Assembly (NCBI RefSeq): GCF_024397895.1
Contig: NZ_CP073346.1
Coordinates: 4,588,001 to 4,652,000 of the forward strand
Source of the DNA: Pseudomonas benzenivorans
Lineage (GTDB): Bacteria > Pseudomonadota > Gammaproteobacteria > Pseudomonadales > Pseudomonadaceae
DNA: 64,000 nt
Reading direction: 5' to 3'
Of this stretch, positions 55,875 through 64,000 are shown piece by piece. How positions within the stretch are numbered: position 1 is the stretch's first letter; each line of letters opens with the position of its first letter. A program made the position numbers and the translations under genes. The notes beneath the pieces are model-generated. The model searched no databases. It had not been told where the DNA came from and worked only from the letters and a program-made list of their open reading frames with translations.

Positions 55875-57821
55875 TCAGGTGCGGAAGCGCTGAACCAGGC
55901 GGTTGAGCTCCTCGGACAGGCCGGACAGGTCCTGGGAGTCGTTGCGTGCCGACTCCGCCAGGCCGGCCACCAGCTGGGCGTCGCCGTGAATGCGCGTGAT
56001 GTGCCGGTTGATGTCTTCGGCCACCTGGTGCTGCTCCTCGGCGGCGGTGGCGATCTGCGCATTCATGTCACGGATGACATCGACCGACTCGCGGATCAGG
56101 CCGAAGCTCGAGCTGGCCTCGTTGATGCTGGCAACGGTGCGCTGCGACACCTCGAGGCTGGCGTGCATCTGCTTGGCCATCTCGCGGGTGCGTTGCGCCA
56201 GGCCGCTGAGCAGGCCATCGATCTCCGAGGTCGAGTCGGCGGTGCGCTTGGCCAGGGCACGGACTTCATCCGCGACCACGGCGAAGCCGCGACCCTGTTC
56301 CCCGGCGCGAGCCGCTTCGATGGCGGCGTTCAGGGCCAGCAGGTTGGTCTGCTCGGCGATCGAGCGGATGGTGCCGAGAATCGACTGGATGTTGTGGTTG
56401 TCCTGCTCCAGCTGCTGCATCGCGGCGGCCGACTGGGAGATCTCCCGGCTCAGCTGCTCGACACTGTTCACCGCGGCGTCGATTTGCTGCTGGCCGACGT
56501 GCGCCTGCTGTTGGCCGCTGTCGGCGGACTCGGCGGCCTGGCTGCAGGAGCGGGCCACTTCGTTGGCGGTGGCGACCATCTCGTGGAACGCGGTGGAAAC
56601 CATGTCCACCGATTCGCGCTGGCGTCCGGCCGCCTCGGCCATGTCGGCGGAAACCTGGGCGGAGGTGCCGGAACTCTGGTGAATTTGCCGCGCGGCCTGG
56701 CCGATGTTGAGGATCAGTTGGCGAATGCTGGCGAGGAACTGGTTGAACCAGCCGGCCAGTTGCGCGGTTTCGTCCTGGCCGTTGACGGTCAGCGAGTGGG
56801 TCAGGTCGCCTTCGCCCTGGGCGATGCCTTCCAGGCCCGAGGCCACGGCGCGGATGGGGCTGACGATCAGGCTGGCGAAGCTGGCGCCGACGAAGGCAAA
56901 CAGCAAGGCCAGCAGTGCGGCCATGCCTGCGATGATCCAGGTCAGCTGGGTGACGCTGCTCATCACGTCGTCCTGGCGAATCAGGCCGATGAAGCGCCAG
57001 CCCAGGCGCTCCGAGGTCCAGACGTTGGCCATGTAGCGCACGCCGTCTAGCTCGACTTCGACCAGGCCCTGGTCGGCCTGCGCCAGCTCGCTGTAACCGG
57101 CGCCCAGGTCACCGAGCTTCTTGAAGTTGTGTTCCGGCTGGCTCGGGTCCACCAGCACGGTGCCGTTGTTTTCCATCAGCATCAGGTAGCCGCTTTCGCC
57201 CAGCTTGATGCCCTTGACGATATCGGTCAGCTGATTGAGCGACACATCGATGCTGAGTACGCCACCCGGGTTGCCCAGGCCGTTGGCCACGGTGCGCACG
57301 CTGGCCACCAGCGTCGCGTTGTCGTTGGCCCAGTAGTAGGCGTCGGTGCGCACGGTCTTGCCCTGGCCGCTGATGCCGGCCTGGTACCAGGGCCGCGGAC
57401 GCGGGTCGTAATTGCTCAGGGTGGTGTCGTTGGGCCAGCTGACATAGCCGCCATCGACGGTCGCGGTGGTGATATAGGCATAGGCCGGGTGGCTGGCCGC
57501 GACGTCGGCGAACAGCGCCAGGAGCTTCTCGCCGTACTCGCCCAACGGAGCCTGGGCGGCATTGGCGTCCATGTACTTCTTGATGTTGCCATCGACCCCG
57601 GTGACCAGGGGGTGCTTGGCCAGGTAGTCGACGTTCTGGCTGATGCCGTCGAAGAACAGCTGCATGGCGTTCTCCACCTGGCGAATCTCGCGGGAGCTGC
57701 TGTCGACGAATTCGTCGCGGGCATCGCTGCGCAGGTTGAGGATCACCAGGCTGGCGACCAGCATGATTGGCACACAGGCGATGATCGCAAAGGCCCAGGT
57801 CAGTTTTTGTTTGATGTTCAT
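55875..57821 (-). CDS. Methyl-accepting chemotaxis protein with dCache_1 sensor
   Basis: A 648-residue chemoreceptor. TM1 (about 7-28) leads to a periplasmic double-Cache domain (about 35-275) with the pocket motif [12 protein letters not shown] and the membrane-proximal [18 protein letters not shown]2 (about 285-310) and a HAMP domain precede the signalling hairpin [20 protein letters not shown]. No CheR-binding pentapeptide at the C-terminus (VQRFRT). ATG 57821 has AGGGA upstream. Given its setting a purine ligand is plausible; the pocket partly keeps the amino-acid-type motif. Confidence 0.92.
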   Translation of the reverse strand: MNIKQKLTWAFAIIACVPIMLVASLVILNLRSDARDEFVDSSSREIRQVENAMQLFFDGISQNVDYLAKHPLVTGVDGNIKKYMDANAAQAPLGEYGEKLLALFADVAASHPAYAYITTATVDGGYVSWPNDTTLSNYDPRPRPWYQAGISGQGKTVRTDAYYWANDNATLVASVRTVANGLGNPGGVLSIDVSLNQLTDIVKGIKLGESGYLMLMENNGTVLVDPSQPEHNFKKLGDLGAGYSELAQADQGLVEVELDGVRYMANVWTSERLGWRFIGLIRQDDVMSSVTQLTWIIAGMAALLALLFAFVGASFASLIVSPIRAVASGLEGIAQGEGDLTHSLTVNGQDETAQLAGWFNQFLASIRQLILNIGQAARQIHQSSGTSAQVSADMAEAAGRQRESVDMVSTAFHEMVATANEVARSCSQAAESADSGQQQAHVGQQQIDAAVNSVEQLSREISQSAAAMQQLEQDNHNIQSILGTIRSIAEQTNLLALNAAIEAARAGEQGRGFAVVADEVRALAKRTADSTSEIDGLLSGLAQRTREMAKQMHASLEVSQRTVASINEASSSFGLIRESVDVIRDMNAQIATAAEEQHQVAEDINRHITRIHGDAQLVAGLAESARNDSQDLSGLSEELNRLVQRFRT

Positions 57822-58017
57822 AGGGGGTCCCTGCTCGATAGGCAACGCGGTCGGGTGGAGGCGGTTGCCATTCTGTCGGCTGGGCAGGATCAAGCTTTAT
57901 CGAATGCGACCGCTATTGTCGCAAGCGCGCGCGGACGGTCGCATTTGCGACACTTTTCGGGTGATCCGGGATGGGCCACGGCCGAGCCGTGCCGCGGGGC
58001 GCCAGCGCCCGGCACCG

Positions 58018-58644
58018 TCAGCGGCTTAGCAGGGAGGCGGTAGCGGCACTGGCGAACAGCCCGGCACTGACCCGGTTGAACCAGACCTGGCCCTTGCCCG
58101 AGCGCAGGTAGCGCGCGGCGCCGTGGGCACTGAGTCCGTAGAACAGCTTGCAGCCAAGGTCCAGCACGGCCCAGGTGATGATCAGCACCAGCAGCTGGCT
58201 GAGGATCGCCTGCTCGGCGCTGATGAACTGGGGCAGGAAGGCGGCGAAGAAGAGGATGTCCTTGGGGTTGCTGGCGCCCAGGCCGAAAGCCTTCCAGAAC
58301 ATGCTGCGGAAGCTCGGATTGACTGGCTGCTCCTGGGCTTTGGCCGGCGTGGCGGCCTGGCGCGACTGCTGCCAGCTCTGCCAGGCGAGGAAGAACAGGT
58401 ACAGGGCACCGATCAGCTTGAGCAGCGTGAACAGGCGTTCCGACGCCAGCAGCAGGGCGCCCAGGCCCAATGCCGAGGCGCTGAGCAGGCAGATCGAGGC
58501 CGAGACCCCGCCGAGGAATGCCGGCAGGGAACGACGCAGGCCATAGTTCAGGCTGTTGCTGACCATCAGCAGGGACAAGGGGCCGGGGATCAGAATCACG
58601 ATCAGTGCGGCGCTTGCGAACAGCAACCAGGTTTCCAGACTCAT
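58018..58644 (-). CDS. LysE/RhtB-family exporter
   Basis: A 208-residue inner-membrane exporter with six hydrophobic segments. The family signature PGPLSLLMVSNSLNYGLRRSL is near the N-terminus and NPKDILFFAAFLPQFI in the middle. Members export amino acids and related metabolites; the substrate is not evident. Start 58644 has GGAG 8 nt upstream. Downstream of the purine permease on the same strand, perhaps cotranscribed (69-bp gap). Confidence 0.9.
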   Translation of the reverse strand: MSLETWLLFASAALIVILIPGPLSLLMVSNSLNYGLRRSLPAFLGGVSASICLLSASALGLGALLLASERLFTLLKLIGALYLFFLAWQSWQQSRQAATPAKAQEQPVNPSFRSMFWKAFGLGASNPKDILFFAAFLPQFISAEQAILSQLLVLIITWAVLDLGCKLFYGLSAHGAARYLRSGKGQVWFNRVSAGLFASAATASLLSR

Positions 58645-58713
58645 TGCACAGGCTCCACAAGTGGCAAGGCCCCGGTGCTTGCGCGCCGGGGCCGGGTGCG
58701 GTTCAGGCCAACC

Positions 58714-60063
58714 TTACAGGAAGGCGAACTTGGCGATAAAGATGATGCACAGCACGTAGAGGCTGACTGAAACCTTGTCGCGCTGGCCGGTCAGCAACTT
58801 CAGCGTGGCATAGGTCAGGAAGCCCAGGGCGATGCCGTTGGCGATGGAAAAGGTCAGCGGCATCATGACCACGGTGACGATGGCCGGGATGGTGTCGGTG
58901 AGGTCTTCCCAGTCGATGTGCGCCATGCCGCTCATCATCAGCATCGCCACATAGATCAACGCACCGGCGGTGGCATAGGCCGGAATCATCCCGGCCAGCG
59001 GGGCGAAGAACATGGCGGCGAGAAACAGCACGCCGACGGTCACCGCGGTGAGGCCGGTGCGGCCGCCGGCGGCCACGCCCGAAGCGCTTTCCACGTAGCT
59101 GGTCACCGGCGGGCAGCCGACCATGGAGCCGATCACGCTGGAGGTACTGTCGGCCTTGAGGGCCTTGGACAGGTTCTGGATCTTGCCGTCCTCATCCACC
59201 AGATTGGCGCGGTGGGCGACGCCCATCAGGGTGCCGGCGGTGTCGAACATATTGACGAACAGGAACGCCAGGATGACGCTGACCATGGTCACGTTGAAGG
59301 CGCCGGCGATGTCCATGGCCAGGAAGGTCGGGGCCAGGCTCGGCGGCATCGACACCAGACCGTTGTATTCGACCAGGCCCAGGCCCCAGCCGATGGCGGT
59401 GACGCCAAGCATGCTGAAGAGGATGGCGCCGAACACGTTGCGGTGGCTGAGCACGGCGATCAACAGGAAGCAGACCGCGGCCAGCAGTGCCGAAGGCTCG
59501 CCGAAGGAGCCCATGGTCAGCAGGGTGGCGGGGCTGTCGACGACGATGCCGGCGGTCTTCAGGCCGATCAGCCCGAGAAACAGACCGACCCCCGCGCCCA
59601 TGGCGAAGCGCAGGCTCATGGGGATGCTGTTGAGCAGCCATTCACGGATGCGCGACAGGCTCATGATCATGAACAGGATGCCGGAAATGAACACCGCGCC
59701 CAGGGCGACCTGCCAGCTGTAGCCCATTTCGCCGACCACGGTATAGGTGAAGAAGGCATTGAGCCCCATGCCCGGCGCCAGACCAACCGGCCAGTTGGCG
59801 TACAGGCCCATCAGGAAGCAGCCCAAGGCCGCGCCGATGCAAGTGGCGACAAATGCCGCACCGTGGTCGACACCGGCGTTGGCCATGATGTTGGGGTTGA
59901 CGAAAATGATGTAGGCCATGGTGACGAAGGTCGTCAGGCCGGCCAACAGCTCGGTTTTGATACTGGTGCGATGCTCGGTCAGCTTGAAGAAGCGGTCGAG
60001 TAGGCCAGGGTTCGCCAGCCTTTGGGTGTGAGTCGCAAGTTGTTCTTGTTTAGCGCTTTCCAC
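58714..60063 (-). CDS. NCS2-family adenine/guanine/hypoxanthine permease (AzgA-like)
   Basis: A 449-residue nucleobase permease of the AzgA-like branch (E. coli AdeP/GhxP). The N-terminal LTEHRTSIKTELLAGLTTFVTMAYIIFVNPNI and the central MFDTAGTLMGVAHRANLVDEDG and CPPVTSYVESASGVAAGGRTG are typical. It brings purines in for guanine deaminase and xanthine dehydrogenase. Its 5' region carries both operator types (60174-60224), about 110-160 bp upstream. Confidence 0.95.
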   Translation of the reverse strand: MESAKQEQLATHTQRLANPGLLDRFFKLTEHRTSIKTELLAGLTTFVTMAYIIFVNPNIMANAGVDHGAAFVATCIGAALGCFLMGLYANWPVGLAPGMGLNAFFTYTVVGEMGYSWQVALGAVFISGILFMIMSLSRIREWLLNSIPMSLRFAMGAGVGLFLGLIGLKTAGIVVDSPATLLTMGSFGEPSALLAAVCFLLIAVLSHRNVFGAILFSMLGVTAIGWGLGLVEYNGLVSMPPSLAPTFLAMDIAGAFNVTMVSVILAFLFVNMFDTAGTLMGVAHRANLVDEDGKIQNLSKALKADSTSSVIGSMVGCPPVTSYVESASGVAAGGRTGLTAVTVGVLFLAAMFFAPLAGMIPAYATAGALIYVAMLMMSGMAHIDWEDLTDTIPAIVTVVMMPLTFSIANGIALGFLTYATLKLLTGQRDKVSVSLYVLCIIFIAKFAFL

Positions 60064-60173
60064 AGCAGGTACTCCTCATCTCTCTTGTTGTGTACCACCC
60101 AGAGCATGGGCGCGACAGGCTTTGGCTCTCTGAGGCAGGTGGTGCGTTTGGGGGTGCTCGCTGGCTTAGTTGT

Positions 60174-60224
60174 TGACCGAGCGGTCAGGAAGTCACCCAG
60201 TCGCGATTATGCGTTTGTATACAA
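60174..60224. promoter_or_regulatory. Paired operators upstream of the purine permease
   Basis: TGACC-GAGC-GGTCA (60174-60187) and perfect TTGTATACAA (60215-60224). As in the tetR/moaA promoter, the two site types are close together. Confidence 0.75.
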
Positions 60225-60582
60225 AAAAAGCAAATAATGTTTTTGCTGTTTCTGTAATCGAGCCGATGGCTTCCGCGCGGGTGGGCGTGGCGCTTTTCTG
60301 TGATGACGAGGTGCTGTGAATAGTTAAAAAAACTAGTAATAACAATGTGATAGAGATAGATCTTGGGCTTCTGGCCGAACTGCTGAGCGCGGTCGGCTGA
60401 GGACGAAGTGCAGCGGAGACGGGGCGGTTTCTAATCGAATGGCGACGAAAAGAATGCTTCTTATAAGAAATGGATTTAGCGAAATCCGGGCGGGGTGGCT
60501 CGAATCGATCCTTCCGAGCGTCATCAGTCCGGCGCTATGGGCAAGACCCCTGGCGGTGTGAAAGCTGTGTGGGCTGGTTAAG
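60225..60582. other. AT-rich intergenic stretch with no gene seen
   Basis: About 360 bp between the permease operators and the gntR operator. It is much more AT-rich than the rest of the window around 60225-60360 (A-runs, TAATAACAATG) and holds a perfect 12-bp palindrome TTCTTATAAGAA at 60458-60469. No frame with plausible codon usage was seen. Confidence 0.5.
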
Positions 60583-60592
60583 TTGTGTACAA
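60583..60592. promoter_or_regulatory. GntR-type operator upstream of gntR (autoregulation)
   Basis: TTGTGTACAA, perfect match, 110 bp before the GntR regulator start. Regulators of this family normally bind their own promoter, so this ties the motif to the gene. Confidence 0.72.
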
Positions 60593-60701
60593 TGCCGGCA
60601 TTGCCGTCCTGTGACTTTCACCCCGCAGATGCTTGCCAGATATGGGGGGAAACGCAGTAGAGTTCCCGGTACCGGCCGACCCTCCTTAGACGCGAGTCAG
60701 A

Positions 60702-61469
60702 ATGAACGAACAATTGCAGCCCCTTAAGAAGCAGCCGCGCGCGGGCAAGAGCAGCCGCAGCGGGACTCAGGACGACGTCGTTTACGCCCATATCTTCGAT
60801 GCCATCCTCGAACAGCGGCTTGCGCCCGGCACCAAGCTGAGCGAAGAGGCCCTGGGCGAGATTTTCGGCGTCAGCCGCACCATTATCCGGCGTGCCTTGT
60901 CGCGCCTGGCCCACGAGGGCGTGGTGCTGTTGCGGCCGAATCGTGGCGCGGTGGTGGCCAGTCCAAGCGTCGAGGAAGCCCGGCAGATTTTCTACGCCCG
61001 GCGCATGGTCGAGCGCGCCATCACCGAACTGGCGGTGCAGCACGCTACCGCCGAGCAGCTGGCCGAGTTGCGCCAGATGGTCGAGGATGAACACGCAAGC
61101 TTCGCCCGGGGTGATCGCGGCGCCGGAATCCGCCTGTCTGGCGAGTTCCACCTGAAGCTGGCCGAGGCGGCGAAGAATGCTCCGCTGATCAGCTTCCAGC
61201 GCAGCCTGGTGTCGCAGACTTCGTTGATCATCGCCCAGTACGAGAGTGGCAGCCGGTCGCACTGCTCCTACGACGAGCACAACCAGCTGATCGATGCCAT
61301 CGAGGCCCGCGATGCGGCCAAGGCCGTCAGCCTGATGATGCACCACATGGACCATATCGACGGCAAGCTCAACCTCGACGAGGAGAGCGCCTCGGACGAT
61401 CTGCACGCGGTGTTCTCGCACGTACTGCAGACCAAGAAGAAGCCTGGGCGAAACGGCGCCAGTCGCTGA
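60702..61469 (+). CDS. GntR-family (FCD) regulator of purine catabolism
   Basis: A 255-residue FadR-subfamily regulator. Winged HTH about residues 27-90 (YAHIFDAILEQRLAPGTKLS, LGEIFGVSRTIIRRALSRLA), then an FCD ligand domain with metal-type residues (FYARRMVERAI; SGEFHLKLAEAAKN; HCSYDEHNQLIDAI). It sits between the purine permease and guaD and has a TTGTGTACAA site in its promoter. Short palindromes with TNGT-N-ACNA character are usual for this subfamily, so it is the best candidate to bind all TTGTRYACAA sites in the cluster. Confidence 0.92.
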   Translation: MNEQLQPLKKQPRAGKSSRSGTQDDVVYAHIFDAILEQRLAPGTKLSEEALGEIFGVSRTIIRRALSRLAHEGVVLLRPNRGAVVASPSVEEARQIFYARRMVERAITELAVQHATAEQLAELRQMVEDEHASFARGDRGAGIRLSGEFHLKLAEAAKNAPLISFQRSLVSQTSLIIAQYESGSRSHCSYDEHNQLIDAIEARDAAKAVSLMMHHMDHIDGKLNLDEESASDDLHAVFSHVLQTKKKPGRNGASR

Positions 61470-61486
61470 TCGCCCGGCCCCCAAAA

Positions 61487-61517
61487 GCCCCGCTGCTCGC
61501 GCAGCGGGGCCTTTTTT
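61487..61517. terminator. Terminator between gntR and guaD
   Basis: GCCCCGCTGC-TCGC-GCAGCGGGGC followed by CTTTTTT; the A-run before it could let it also serve guaD from the other side. Confidence 0.9.
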
Positions 61518-61552
61518 ATGCCGTTCTGCTCGGCCCGAGGGCCGCGGGCGCT

Positions 61553-62857
61553 TCAGTCGCGGCGGTGCACGGACTGGCCGGCTGCGAAGGTTTCCCTCAC
61601 CGCACGGTCGTCGCCGAGGATGGTCAGGGCGAACAGTTTCTCGGCCAGAGTCTTGGCCTGCTGCATGCGGTAGGCGATCAGGGGAGTGGCCTGATAGTCG
61701 AGCACCACGAAGTCGGCGTCTTTGCCGCTTTCGAAGTTGCCGATCTTGTCGTCCAGGTACAGGGCGTTGGCGCCCCCCAGGGTGGCCAGGTACAGCGACT
61801 TGAACGGATCGAGCTTCTTGCCCTGCAACTGCATCACCTTGTAGGCCTCGCTCAAGGATTGCAGTTGGCTGAAGCTGGTGCCGGCACCGACGTCGGTGCC
61901 CAGGCCGACGCGCACGCCATGCTGTTCCAGGGCCTGCAGGTCGAGCAGGCCGCTGCCCAGGAACAGGTTGGAGGTGGGGCAGAAGGCCACGGCGGAGCCG
62001 GTCTCGGCCAGGCGTTTGCATTCCTCGTCACACAGGTGCACGCCGTGGGCGAACACTGAGCGCGCGCCGATCAGCTGGTAGTGGTCGTACACGTCCAGGT
62101 AGCCCTTGCGCTCGGGAAACAGCTCCTTGACCCATTCGATTTCCTTGCGGTTCTCGGACAGGTGGGTGTGCATGTACAGGCCCGGGTATTCGCGATACAG
62201 CTTGCCGGCCAGCGCCAGCTGCTCCGGCGTGCTGGTCGGGGCGAAGCGCGGGGTCACCGCGTAGTGCAGGCGGCCCTTGCCGTGCCAGCGCTCGATCAGC
62301 TCCTTGCTGTCGGCATAGCCGGACTCCGGGGTATCGGTCAGGTAATCCGGGGCGTTGCGATCCATCAGCACCTTGCCGGCGATCATGCGCAGGTTCAGCG
62401 CCTGGGCCGATTCGAAGAAGGCATCCACCGACTGCTTGTGCACGCTGCCGAACACCAGGGCGGTGGTGGTGCCGTTGCGCAGCAGTTCCTTGAGGAAGAT
62501 GCCGGCGACGTCGCTGGCGTGGGCCTTGTCGGCGAACTGCTGCTCGGTGGGGAAGGTGTAGGTGTTCAGCCAGTCCAGCAACTGCTCGCCGTAGGAGGCG
62601 ATCATGCCGGTCTGCGGATAGTGGATGTGGGTGTCGATGAAGCCCGGCGTGATCAGCGCGTTGCGATACTCGACCACCTCCACGGCCTTGTGCTTGGGCA
62701 GCAGGTCGGCCGCATGGCCGAGCTGAACCACCTGGCCGTCCTCGACCAGCAGCAGGCCGTCTTCGAAATATTCGTAGGATGCTTCGACGCCGACCACCGC
62801 CGGGTCGGCAAGGCTGTGCAGGATGGCGGCGCGGTAGGCTTTCAGGTTCGTGCTCAT
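61553..62857 (-). CDS. guaD: Guanine deaminase
   Basis: A 434-residue zinc amidohydrolase that converts guanine to xanthine. Metal motif FIDTHIHYPQTGMIASYGEQLLDWL, the second histidine region LYMHTHLSENRKEIEWV and GLGTDVGAGTSFSQLQSL with the catalytic Asp are all visible. It follows xdhC on the same strand (64-bp gap), so guanine deamination and xanthine oxidation are expressed together. Confidence 0.96.
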   Translation of the reverse strand: MSTNLKAYRAAILHSLADPAVVGVEASYEYFEDGLLLVEDGQVVQLGHAADLLPKHKAVEVVEYRNALITPGFIDTHIHYPQTGMIASYGEQLLDWLNTYTFPTEQQFADKAHASDVAGIFLKELLRNGTTTALVFGSVHKQSVDAFFESAQALNLRMIAGKVLMDRNAPDYLTDTPESGYADSKELIERWHGKGRLHYAVTPRFAPTSTPEQLALAGKLYREYPGLYMHTHLSENRKEIEWVKELFPERKGYLDVYDHYQLIGARSVFAHGVHLCDEECKRLAETGSAVAFCPTSNLFLGSGLLDLQALEQHGVRVGLGTDVGAGTSFSQLQSLSEAYKVMQLQGKKLDPFKSLYLATLGGANALYLDDKIGNFESGKDADFVVLDYQATPLIAYRMQQAKTLAEKLFALTILGDDRAVRETFAAGQSVHRRD

Positions 62858-62921
62858 GAGGTTCTCGGGACAATCCTTGGGCGCGGCACCGCGGGCGCGG
62901 AGCGACGCCGATATTGAATGA

Positions 62922-63770
62922 TCAGGCTTGGTTTCTGCGGGAGCTGGGCAGCAGCCGGGTCACCGGTTCGGCTTTCTTGCGTTGTTCGCTGCGCTTGTGC
63001 TCGCCGAAGGTGGCGTTGTAGGTGGCTATCACCTCGCCGGCGATGGACACGGCGATTTCCACCGGCAGCTTGCCCTTGACCTCGGCCAGGCCCATGGGGC
63101 AGCGCATGCGCTGCACCACGTCGGCGGCGAAACCGCGGTCGCGCAGGCGGTGTTCGAACTTGGCGCGCTTGCTCTTGGAGCCGATCAGGCCGTAGTAGGC
63201 GAAGTCGTTGCGCGCCAGAATGGCGGCGGTCAGTTCCAGGTCGAGCTGATGGTTGTGGGTCATGACGATGTAGTAGCTGCCGGGCGGCATGCTGTCGACT
63301 TCGTCGACCACCTCGTCATTGACCACTTTCTCAACGCCTGGGGGAATCTGCGCGGGAAACTCGTTCTCCCGCGAGTCGATCCAGCGCACCCGGCAGGGCA
63401 GGCTGGCGAGCAGTGGCACCAGGGCGCGACCGACATGGCCGGCACCGAACACGGCGATCTGCGCCTGTGGCTGGCCCATGGGCTCGAACAGCAGGACGGT
63501 GGCCCCGCCGCAGCACTGGCCGAGACTGGCGCCGAGGCTGAAGCGCTCCAGGCGGGTGTCCTGGCTGCGGTTTTCGAGCATGTCGCGGGCCAGTTCCATC
63601 GCCTTGTATTCCAGGTGGCCGCCGCCGATGGTCTCGAAGATCCGCTCGGCGGTGACGACCATCTTCGAGCCGGCGTTGCGCGGAGTCGAGCCACGCTCCT
63701 CGATGATGGTCACCAGCACGCAAGGTTCGCCTTGCTGCTGCAGTTCGGCCAGGGCGCTGATCCAGCTCAT
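62922..63770 (-). CDS. xdhC: Xanthine dehydrogenase accessory protein XdhC
   Basis: A 282-residue Moco sulfuration and insertion factor for xanthine dehydrogenase. N-terminal domain has the GSTPRNAGSKMVV and QCCGGATVLLFEP motifs; the C-terminal half is a Rossmann domain (QIAVFGAGHVGRALVPLL) with YGLIGSKSKRAKFEHRL. Its start overlaps the stop codon of a 43-residue frame (ATGA at 63767-63770). Confidence 0.95.
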   Translation of the reverse strand: MSWISALAELQQQGEPCVLVTIIEERGSTPRNAGSKMVVTAERIFETIGGGHLEYKAMELARDMLENRSQDTRLERFSLGASLGQCCGGATVLLFEPMGQPQAQIAVFGAGHVGRALVPLLASLPCRVRWIDSRENEFPAQIPPGVEKVVNDEVVDEVDSMPPGSYYIVMTHNHQLDLELTAAILARNDFAYYGLIGSKSKRAKFEHRLRDRGFAADVVQRMRCPMGLAEVKGKLPVEIAVSIAGEVIATYNATFGEHKRSEQRKKAEPVTRLLPSSRRNQA

Positions 63771-63898
63771 TTGCTCAGTCTCCAGGTCGGCGGCAGTTGC
63801 CCCGGGCGCGGCAGGCGCCAGTTGCTCGGCGAGGGTTCCAGCAGCGGAACCGGCGCCGGTCGTGCCGGTTGGGTTTTCGCTTCGGTGTGTTTTGTCAT
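63767..63898 (-). CDS. Possible small Pro-rich protein (43 aa) coupled to xdhC
   Basis: A short frame beginning MTKHTEAKTQPARPAPVPLL and ending LPPTWRLSK. Its stop codon overlaps the xdhC ATG (ATGA), and AGGTG lies 8 nt before its own ATG. It is proline-rich, with no membrane segment or known motif. It could be a genuine small protein or a leader that couples translation into xdhC. No homologue recognised. Confidence 0.35.
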   Translation of the reverse strand: MTKHTEAKTQPARPAPVPLLEPSPSNWRLPRPGQLPPTWRLSK

Positions 63899-63925
63899 TG
63901 TTCTACACCTGTTTGATTCGGGGCA

Positions 63926-63959
63926 CAGGGTGGAGATCGCCATGGGCTTCTCCACCCTG
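63926..63959 (-). other. Strong stem-loop between xdhB and xdhC
   Basis: CAGGGTGGAGA (63926-63936) and TCTCCACCCTG (63949-63959), an 11-bp perfect stem with a 12-nt loop, 11 bp after the presumed xdhB stop. No T-run, so RNA processing or stabilisation is more likely than termination. Confidence 0.65.
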
Positions 63960-63969
63960 AACCAGTGTT

Positions 63970-64000
63970 TCAGGCCGGCTCGACAGTCACCGCGGTGGCG
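63970..64000 (-). CDS. xdhB: Probable xdhB 3' end (last residues only)
   Basis: Only about ten codons are in the window. They read ATAVTVEPA and end with TGA at 63970-63972, compatible with the C-terminus of the molybdenum-binding subunit of xanthine dehydrogenase. Identity is inferred mostly from position upstream of xdhC, since the xdhA-xdhB-xdhC-guaD order is usual. Confidence 0.5.
   Translation of the reverse strand, partial: ATAVTVEPA

Overview
The window looks like a chromosomal segment of a Pseudomonas species. It is GC-rich with strong GGAG-type ribosome binding sites. The gene order ppiB-lpxH / glnS-cysS ... folD, tRNA cluster, tig-clpP-clpX-lon-hupB-tRNA-Asp-ppiD, and the block pyk-ttuD-glxR-hyi-gcl followed by purine-degradation genes, all match Pseudomonas synteny as I remember it from P. 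aeruginosa. No phage or CRISPR array was seen. The only mobile element recognised is one intact IS1595-family insertion sequence.

Region 1 (1-5.8 kb): a partial MFS transporter with a divergent LysR gene, then lpxH and ppiB (minus) and glnS-cysS (plus). Region 2 (5.8-16.7 kb): an accessory block between cysS and folD, with a VOC protein and divergent LysR, a redoxin, an unknown Cys-containing protein, and a sigma-54 activator (AcoR type). The activator is divergent from a six-gene ABC importer operon of the GlpSTPQUV (glycerol/polyol) type. A -24/-12 promoter and repeated CTGTTCA boxes lie between them. Region 3 (16.7-26.8 kb): folD, tRNA-Arg/His/Leu, tig, clpP, clpX, lon (behind a sigma-32-like promoter), hupB, tRNA-Asp and ppiD.

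Region 4 (26.8-36.9 kb): a voltage-gated potassium channel homologue, a cupin, a urea transporter, and the glyoxylate-to-glycerate route (gcl, hyi, glxR, ttuD, pyk) with a divergent LysR. Region 5 (36.9-64 kb): a purine/allantoin catabolic cluster. It holds a GlcG/HbpS-like protein, a TetR regulator of RutR type, moaA, a periplasmic binding protein, two NCS1 and two NCS2 transporters, an allantoin racemase-like protein, a Tsx-like outer-membrane channel and a KefB-like antiporter. It also holds the operon puuE-uraD-alc-allA-puuD, divergent uraH, the IS element, a dCache chemoreceptor, a LysE exporter, a GntR regulator, guaD, xdhC and the 3' tip of a gene expected to be xdhB.

Together regions 4 and 5 encode nearly the whole path guanine/hypoxanthine -> xanthine -> urate -> 5-hydroxyisourate -> OHCU -> allantoin -> allantoate -> ureidoglycolate -> glyoxylate -> tartronate semialdehyde -> glycerate -> 2-phosphoglycerate, with pyruvate kinase after enolase, plus uptake and possibly chemotaxis. 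The most notable observation is a repeated cis-regulatory code. Two palindromes, TTGTRYACAA (with a 4-nt-spacer variant TTGT-N4-ACAA) and TGACC-N4-GGTCA, recur in the promoter regions of this cluster, including those of the GntR and TetR genes themselves. This suggests a two-regulator purine regulon. Secondary observations are an ABC importer whose two ATPases carry complementary defects, an IS inserted exactly in the U-tract of the uraH terminator, and a terminator-like hairpin inside a tRNA cluster.
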